Below, piece by piece: positions 32,284-36,889 of a DNA stretch of 36,889 nucleotides (the stretch's first letter is position 1; each line of letters begins with the position of its first letter). Both the position numbers and the translations under genes were made by a program. The DNA comes from Clostridia bacterium (lineage in GTDB: Bacteria; Bacillota; Clostridia; Oscillospirales; CAG-272). Below the pieces are notes generated by a model that made no database searches, was not told the origin of the DNA, and saw only the letters and a list, made by a program, of their open reading frames with translations. The stretch is taken from assembly GCA_017646745.1 (NCBI GenBank), contig JAGCLY010000042.1, positions 1 to 36,889 on the forward strand, in the 5' to 3' direction.

Positions 32284-33723
32284 ATGACAAGAAGAGTTAA
32301 CATTTTGGTATCAGTCGCCCTCTCCTTTATGTTTTTGTTTATGACTGTTGGCTTTGCGGCGCTGACCGATAATCTCACTATTACGGGAAAGGTAAAGGTG
32401 GATATTCCCTCCGGACTTTTCATTGTAGATATTACGGAATCCAAAAAACCGTCCGGTCTTGATAAGGCTACTTATGGTTACATAGGATACTCTACAACCA
32501 TTGATACTACATTAAGCAAGTCGTCTGACAGAACTGCCGGAAGTGTAACGTATACGGTTACTGTTTATAATAATACGAAGTATGAGTATGCGTACAGAGG
32601 ATTGTATTATCAGAGCAACCTTTCGGGGTATAATAATAATCTGGTAAGTACGTCTAATGGAAATAGAAACATCGGTGTTGTTGTTTCATTTCCGAACGGA
32701 AGAATCGTTGCACCCAATGAGGAGCTTCAGTTTACCGTTACCTATACGCTTGGATCGGACAGAAATACCTTCCCTGCAAGAAATGATTATAAGAATCTTT
32801 TAAACTTTCAGTTTGGTATTAATGTAGAATCACAGGCGGCGGCGATAGACGCTGTGCATGATAAGTTCCTTAATATTCTGAATACCAAGACGACCTACGA
32901 CGAGCTTGTAAACAAGCTTGATGATAAGTTTGACGGATCACAGGAATGGACGTCCAACTATATTGGTAACGTTAGCGACGCGGTAGACGCCGACTCTATG
33001 ACGGTAGAAACGCTCTTTGCCGGTCAGCTTAACATGGTTATTAACGGTGTAGTTACACCTGCGACGGTTCTTATTAAGCACGAAAACCTTGATAACAATC
33101 CTAACACAGGTGACTCGTACACCATAAAATACAACAATTCCTCTACACCTACCACGTACAGTGGATGTGAGATGACCCTTTATCTTACAACCGACCCGCT
33201 TACCAAGGCTAATGGACAGGCTCCTGTTTATGTTACGGTATTCACCTGTGACAGGGATGAAAATGGCAATATAATCAGCGACTGGTATAAAGTAGGCGAT
33301 ACGTATGTGGGCAAAGCTCCTATAGTAGGCTATAAGGGCGAAAGCGGAGGCACAGGCTCCTTCGTAACAGACAACTGGGTGGCTGATAGAGCAACATATA
33401 CTCCCGTAACCGGTTATTCGTATAACGTAACTCAAGGTACTACTATTAAGGATCTTACCAGAGTTGTTGATCAGAATACCATAAAGACATTCCAGAAGCT
33501 TCTTAATGAAGGCAAGGCTATGATAGACGACCTTACCTATGCAGGTACGGGTATTACTATCGTAGAGGAGGCTTATAGCGCCGCCAGCCGTTACTTCACC
33601 CTTGATGCCAACGGTAATCCAGTGGCAAATTCCAATGTTACGAGAGTACAGCTTATTCCCGTTATGACTAACCTTGACTACGCGCTTGTTGAGGCGCAAA
33701 AGGCAATTAACGCCCTCAAGTAG
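32284..33723 (+). CDS. Second SipW-type substrate, large surface protein
   Basis: 479 residues. The signal MTRRVNILVSVALSFMFLFMTVGFAALTDNLTI repeats the pattern of the TasA-like protein's signal, including VGFAA followed by a Asp and LTI. The N-terminal mature part (about 35-180) is a beta-sandwich similar in kind to TasA-like proteins (TYTVTVYNNTKYEYAYRGLYY). The rest is a Thr/Asn/Tyr-rich region with helices at the C-terminus (NTIKTFQKLLNEGKAMIDD; ALVEAQKAINALK). GAGAGGAGAG lies before the ATG. Likely a minor or tip component of the fibre, by analogy with locus layout only. Confidence 0.7.
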   Translation: MTRRVNILVSVALSFMFLFMTVGFAALTDNLTITGKVKVDIPSGLFIVDITESKKPSGLDKATYGYIGYSTTIDTTLSKSSDRTAGSVTYTVTVYNNTKYEYAYRGLYYQSNLSGYNNNLVSTSNGNRNIGVVVSFPNGRIVAPNEELQFTVTYTLGSDRNTFPARNDYKNLLNFQFGINVESQAAAIDAVHDKFLNILNTKTTYDELVNKLDDKFDGSQEWTSNYIGNVSDAVDADSMTVETLFAGQLNMVINGVVTPATVLIKHENLDNNPNTGDSYTIKYNNSSTPTTYSGCEMTLYLTTDPLTKANGQAPVYVTVFTCDRDENGNIISDWYKVGDTYVGKAPIVGYKGESGGTGSFVTDNWVADRATYTPVTGYSYNVTQGTTIKDLTRVVDQNTIKTFQKLLNEGKAMIDDLTYAGTGITIVEEAYSAASRYFTLDANGNPVANSNVTRVQLIPVMTNLDYALVEAQKAINALK

Positions 33724-33732
33724 TTTTTATTA

Positions 33733-33766
33733 AGAAAACGGCTCTTCGGAGCCGTTTTCTTTTGCG
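33733..33766 (+). terminator. Intrinsic terminator of the SipW locus
   Basis: AGAAAACGGCTC (33733-33744) pairs with GAGCCGTTTTCT (33749-33760) around a TTCG tetraloop, followed by TTTTGC. A textbook stem with a stable UUCG loop. Confidence 0.9.
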
Positions 33767-33784
33767 TTATTTGCTTTTTCAATA

Positions 33785-33813
33785 TTGACATTCGTCTGTA
33801 TTGGTGCTATAAT
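33785..33813 (+). promoter_or_regulatory. Promoter of the exonuclease gene
   Basis: TTGACA (33785-33790) and TATAAT (33808-33813), 17-base spacer, about 43 bases before the ATG. Confidence 0.8.
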
Positions 33814-33856
33814 TATACTGCATATATATGGAAAAATTCAAACAAAGGAACTTTTG

Positions 33857-34831
33857 ATGTACTATATAACACTTGATTTAGAGTGGAATCAGGCCTATGC
33901 TCAGAAGGCGCTTGCGGTGCAGAAGAGGCTTGCCTGCCGTCTGCGAGGCGAGGTAATTCAGATCGGCGCGGTTAAGATGGACAGCAAGATGAATATCTGT
34001 GGCTCTTATCAGATCATTATCAAGCCGCAGTATTTTAAGAAGCTTCACCGCCACGTCAGCGAGCTCACCGGCATCACCCAAGAGCAGATGGATATGGGCA
34101 CGCCCCTTCCTGTCGCTGCCGAGAGATTTAAAAAGTGGTGCGGCAAGGACTTTTGCTTCCTCACCTGGGGCCCTGACGACATTCCTATGCTGAAGGAGAA
34201 CTTTAACGTTCACGATATTCCGTCCACCTGGCTTGACAAGGTCTATGACCTGCAGGTTATTTTTAACCGCCAGACCGACGATTCTGCGAAGCAGCGCTCG
34301 CTGGAATATGCCATGGACTACTTCGGGCTGGAGCAGCACCTGCCCGCTCACGACGCGCTTAACGATGCGTATTTTACCGCCCTTGTCGCCAGAGAGCTTA
34401 ACGTTCCCGATGGGGTAAAGACATATCACGACATCCACGGCGAATTCCTGGAGGACAGCGTTATCGGCGATGCCGATGCTGGCGGTGACGGCTACGTTAC
34501 CATTAGCGAGATGCTGGAGGATGATAATGTGAAAAAGCCTGTCTGTCCCCTTTGCAAAAAGGAGATGCGTGAGGAGGATAAGCTCCTGCACTCCAAGGGG
34601 CAGAGATATACTATGCATTTCGTATGTAGAAAGCACGGCGATATGCTCCTGTCGCTGAAGCTACATAGGAACTTTAACGAGACCTGGCGTGCCAGACGCA
34701 CCATTCGCCAGGCGGATGAGGCAGCCCTTGCCGAATACCGAGAGGGACTTGAGAAGGCGAATATCCGCCGCAAGACCACAAAGAGAAGAAGGCCCAAGTC
34801 TAAAAGACGCACCACCGAGGCCGCTGAATAA
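33857..34831 (+). CDS. DEDDh 3'-5' exonuclease-domain protein with zinc-knuckle-like segment
   Basis: 324 residues from the ATG at 33857 (AAAGGAAC upstream). Residues 1-185 form a DnaQ-like exonuclease of the KapD/ERI type: Asp7 and Glu9 in ITLDLEWNQ, the SELTGIT block, WGPDDIPML, and HDALNDAYF with His165, Asp166 and Asp170. A C-terminal segment has CPLCKKEM followed by a second Cys and His (VCRKHGD), consistent with a small zinc-binding motif, then a basic Lys/Arg-rich tail (KTTKRRRPKSKRR) likely to contact nucleic acid. Probably acts on RNA or DNA ends; the biological substrate is not clear. Confidence 0.8.
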   Translation: MYYITLDLEWNQAYAQKALAVQKRLACRLRGEVIQIGAVKMDSKMNICGSYQIIIKPQYFKKLHRHVSELTGITQEQMDMGTPLPVAAERFKKWCGKDFCFLTWGPDDIPMLKENFNVHDIPSTWLDKVYDLQVIFNRQTDDSAKQRSLEYAMDYFGLEQHLPAHDALNDAYFTALVARELNVPDGVKTYHDIHGEFLEDSVIGDADAGGDGYVTISEMLEDDNVKKPVCPLCKKEMREEDKLLHSKGQRYTMHFVCRKHGDMLLSLKLHRNFNETWRARRTIRQADEAALAEYREGLEKANIRRKTTKRRRPKSKRRTTEAAE

Positions 34832-34868
34832 AATAACCGCTACCCGATATAGGGTAGCGGTTATTTTT
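34831..34868. terminator. Bidirectional terminator between exonuclease and thiT
   Basis: AAATAACCGCTACCC (34831-34845) pairs with GGGTAGCGGTTATTT (34852-34866); TTTTTTT follows on plus, and ATTTTATTC on minus, so both converging genes can use it. The last base of the exonuclease stop is within the stem. Confidence 0.85.
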
Positions 34869-35678
34869 TTACTTGTTTTCCTGTTTTTTATCAACCACTC
34901 TGAGAATTATCGCCGCACCTAAGCAAACTGCGGTAACAACAGAGAATGATATCCAATCAACGTTTTTCAGACCAGACAGAATAAAATCACCGGTCTCTGC
35001 ATCCTGAATTTCAGAGAATACAAGCACTGTATCAACTATGATAGCCGCGAATATTGCAAGACCGGATAAAAGTCGCATAAGTGCAATATTACTGTCTGCG
35101 GTAGACCTTTTTGCCCTTGTAGGAGTGTCTTTGGAGAAATCAACAGCAGAGCAGAGGTAGTAGGTAGCGGCAACAAGTACTATTGTTTCGGGTATCATGT
35201 AGGTTGCGTTGTATCCAATGGAATAGAGCATAACAGCGCCCGTGGGCAGCTCAAATGCAGTCCATGCGGTAAATCCGGAGATAACATGGCAGACATACCT
35301 TATTGCAGAAGCTACAACCGCAGATATAACCAATGCATTGTTATAGCTAAACTTTTTCTTTAAAAATCCTGCAATACCAAATGCTGAATAAGCAACCACG
35401 TAGTCTAACAGGGCGAGAACGACAACCGAATACCATGTCACGAGAGGTAGGTAAGAGAAGTTCTCAAGACCCAGTAACAACTGAATAAGCGACGCACTTA
35501 AAGCCGCGCACATACCGTATTTCGGTCCATGACGGTATGCGTAGATAAGAATGGGGAGCATCTGCGCGAAGGTAACTGAGCCGCCGTATGGCATATCAAT
35601 CAGCTTCAGCATGGCAAGAATTGTGGAGAGGGCAATCATTATACCCGCTTCGCACAGTGCGAGGGTGTTTTTCTTCAT
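34869..35678 (-). CDS. thiT: Energy-coupling-factor thiamine transporter substrate subunit ThiT
   Basis: 269 residues; ATG behind AAAGGAGG. The first 190 residues are a ThiT S-component: MPYGGSVTFAQMLPILIYAYRHG, LLGLENF, VVALLDYVVAYSAFGIAGF, IRYVCHVISGFTAW and NATYMIPE, which match the thiamine-binding family. It should bind thiamine with high affinity and use a shared ECF energising module encoded elsewhere. Unlike the usual 180-220 residue form, it has about 75 extra residues with two more membrane helices (LLSGLAIFAAIIVDTVLVF; SFSVVTAVCLGAAIILRVV). The TPP riboswitch upstream fits the assignment. Confidence 0.9.
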   Translation of the reverse strand: MKKNTLALCEAGIMIALSTILAMLKLIDMPYGGSVTFAQMLPILIYAYRHGPKYGMCAALSASLIQLLLGLENFSYLPLVTWYSVVVLALLDYVVAYSAFGIAGFLKKKFSYNNALVISAVVASAIRYVCHVISGFTAWTAFELPTGAVMLYSIGYNATYMIPETIVLVAATYYLCSAVDFSKDTPTRAKRSTADSNIALMRLLSGLAIFAAIIVDTVLVFSEIQDAETGDFILSGLKNVDWISFSVVTAVCLGAAIILRVVDKKQENK

Positions 35679-35723
35679 TTTATTATCCTCCTTTGGATGC
35701 GGATTGAAGAAACCGCAAAAAAA

Positions 35724-35753
35724 TACCGCGCAGGATATATCATCCGCGCGGTA
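35724..35753 (-). terminator. Terminator of the TPP riboswitch expression platform
   Basis: TACCGCGC (35724-35731) pairs with GCGCGGTA (35746-35753), with GGAT/ATCC inside; on the minus strand it is followed by TTTTTTT. It lies between the TPP aptamer and the thiT start, 46 bases from the gene. Confidence 0.85.
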
Positions 35754-35764
35754 GATATGGTCAT

Positions 35765-35870
35765 TTACCTAAAAACAATCTTCCTACGACGGCATTATCC
35801 GTATCAGGTTAAAGGGTTTGACCAATGGTCATCTCAGCCGTCATTTGACAGCACCCCTGATGTATATTCT
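35765..35870 (-). promoter_or_regulatory. TPP riboswitch aptamer (THI box)
   Basis: The minus strand carries the conserved THI-box segments in order: GGGGTGC (35851-35857), GGCTGAGAT, ACCCTT, AACCTGAT, GGATAATGCC and CGTAGGAAG. The downstream hairpin is a transcription terminator, so binding of thiamine pyrophosphate should stop transcription of thiT when the vitamin is plentiful. Confidence 0.95.
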
Positions 35871-35886
35871 GCTGTGGTTCGTGAAT

Positions 35887-35915
35887 ATTATATCACTTAA
35901 TTTGATTTTTGTCAA
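35887..35915 (-). promoter_or_regulatory. Promoter of the thiT transcript
   Basis: On the minus strand TTGACA (35910-35915) and TATAAT (35887-35892), 17-base spacer, just upstream of the TPP aptamer. Confidence 0.85.
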
Positions 35916-35944
35916 CAATAATTTTGCATTTTGCATTCTGCATT

Positions 35945-36889
35945 TTATCCCAGGTCCAGCATTGTGTCAATGGCCTTCATAATGCCAAGCTTGCCGTACT
36001 CGTATGTAAGTCCGCCCTGCATATATGCGGTATAGGGCTCAACAATAGGACCGTCACAGCTGAGCTCGTTGGTTGCACCGGTGATGAAGGTTCCCGCCGC
36101 CATGATCTCGGGATGGGGATAGCCGGGCATATCTCCGGGCTCAGGAATACAGTATGCCTCAACGGGCGAGCCCATCTGAATACCCTTGCAGAACTTAATA
36201 AGCTTGTCCGCCGAGTGAAGGTTTACGGTCTGAACAATGTCGGTACGCTTCTCGTCGTACTTGGGATCAACCTCCTCAAAGCCTGCCAGCTCCAGCATTC
36301 TCGCTGCGAATACCATAGACTTCATAGTTGATGCCACGCATGCGGGCGCCATAAAGAAGCCCTTGTAGAAGGATGCCAGCTGGTTAAAGTTTGCACCCAG
36401 GTCCTTGCCAATGCAGGGGGCGGTAAGACGCTCGGCAATATCCTCGATAGCAGCCTTTGTACCAACGCAATATGCGCCCGAAACGGCAAAGCCTGCGCCG
36501 AGATTCTTCATCATCGAGCCAACGAAAACGTCTGCGCCAACGTCGGTGGGCTCACGGTCCTCGGTAAACTCGCCGTAGCAGTTGTCTACCATAATAATTG
36601 TGTCGGGAGAAACCTCCTTGATAGCCTTGATGGCACGCTCGAGCTGGTCGATGGTAAGACTCTTTCTCTGTGCATAGCCACGGCTACGCTGAATAGCCGC
36701 TACCTTAACGAAGGACTTAGAAAGTCTATCCTTGATAGCCTCAATGTCAAAGTCACTGTCCTTAAGGTCTATCTCCTCGTACTTAACGCCGTATGCCATA
36801 AGCGAGTTGCGGCTGCCGCCCGCTGTTCCGATAACCGTCTGCAGAGTATCGTAGGGGGTGCCTGTTATGTAGAGCAGGGTATCACCGGG
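35945..36889 (-). CDS. Methionine gamma-lyase-family PLP protein (5' end beyond window)
   Basis: The frame stays open to the right edge, so the N-terminus is missing; at least 314 residues are visible. Partial start sequence PGDTLLYITGTPYDTLQ and then TAGGSRNSLMAYGVKYEEIDL match the family once called aluminium-resistance protein (PF06838). The PLP block is DVFVGSMMKNLGAGFAVSGAY, in which the Lys is the Schiff-base residue; also IIMVDNCYGEF with the PLP Asp, and RTDIVQTVNLHSADKLIKFC. It may cleave sulfur amino acids, but the natural reaction is uncertain. Transcribed toward thiT's promoter region; no terminator of its own was seen. Confidence 0.85.
   Translation of the reverse strand, partial: PGDTLLYITGTPYDTLQTVIGTAGGSRNSLMAYGVKYEEIDLKDSDFDIEAIKDRLSKSFVKVAAIQRSRGYAQRKSLTIDQLERAIKAIKEVSPDTIIMVDNCYGEFTEDREPTDVGADVFVGSMMKNLGAGFAVSGAYCVGTKAAIEDIAERLTAPCIGKDLGANFNQLASFYKGFFMAPACVASTMKSMVFAARMLELAGFEEVDPKYDEKRTDIVQTVNLHSADKLIKFCKGIQMGSPVEAYCIPEPGDMPGYPHPEIMAAGTFITGATNELSCDGPIVEPYTAYMQGGLTYEYGKLGIMKAIDTMLDLG

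Noticed and set aside
35921..35945. Three copies of GCATTTT or GCATTCT in a row near the end of the lyase-family gene
   Set aside because: Only seven bases each in AT-rich DNA; too short to support a repeat or a regulatory site.
35909..36331. 140-codon plus-strand open frame opposite the methionine gamma-lyase-family gene
   Set aside because: The minus-strand frame has clear family motifs; the plus frame has no start signal or domain.

Overview
The window looks like chromosome, with an integrated mobile element at its left edge, from an anaerobic, low-to-mid GC Clostridia-type Firmicute of a gut or rumen community. The evidence is strong AGGAGG ribosome binding sites, sigma-A promoters with 17-18 base spacers, lipobox signal peptides, PcfJ/PcfK and ArdA mobile-element genes, an ECF thiamine transporter subunit under a TPP riboswitch, and a SipW-type secretion locus. 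I cannot assign a genus.

Layout. (1) 1-4.1 kb, minus strand: accessory genes of a conjugative element (a truncated gene at the edge, pcfJ, pcfK, small proteins, ardA), preceded by a 145-base imperfect inverted repeat with a terminator hairpin inside it. (2) 4.3-6.8 kb: two diverged copies of one structured element flank a plus-strand cassette (two-helix membrane protein, TetR regulator, polytopic membrane protein). (3) 6.8-7.6 kb: a YwaF-like membrane protein. (4) 7.8-26.2 kb, minus strand: an approximately 18.4 kb run of nine genes behind one good promoter, nearly all encoding membrane-anchored or lipid-anchored surface proteins. These are an Ig-like/carbohydrate-binding protein, a small membrane protein, a domain-permuted GH3 glycosidase, a beta-helix lipoprotein, a Cys-rich repeat protein, and four esterase-like lipoproteins (CE7, two SGNH/SASA, one alpha/beta hydrolase). 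The set suggests surface deacetylation and trimming of a plant-type glycan such as acetylated xylan; no transporter is in the run. (5) 26.6-28.5 kb, plus strand: a HAD hydrolase and a SerC-fold protein that has lost the PLP lysine and nearly all other known active-site residues. (6) 28.6-33.8 kb, plus strand: a secretion/fibre locus with a TasA-like SipW substrate, a SipW-type signal peptidase, a DUF5305-like membrane protein and a second SipW-type substrate. (7) 33.8-36.9 kb: a DEDDh exonuclease, thiT with its TPP riboswitch, and a methionine gamma-lyase-family gene that runs off the right edge.

Most notable are the SerC-like pseudoenzyme, the paired structured element with compensatory changes (U-G wobbles point to the minus strand), the inverted repeat ahead of the ardA operon, and the two surface systems (a five-copy CBM96-like domain family in the hydrolase run, and the SipW locus). 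All functional statements come from reading motifs; no database search was run.
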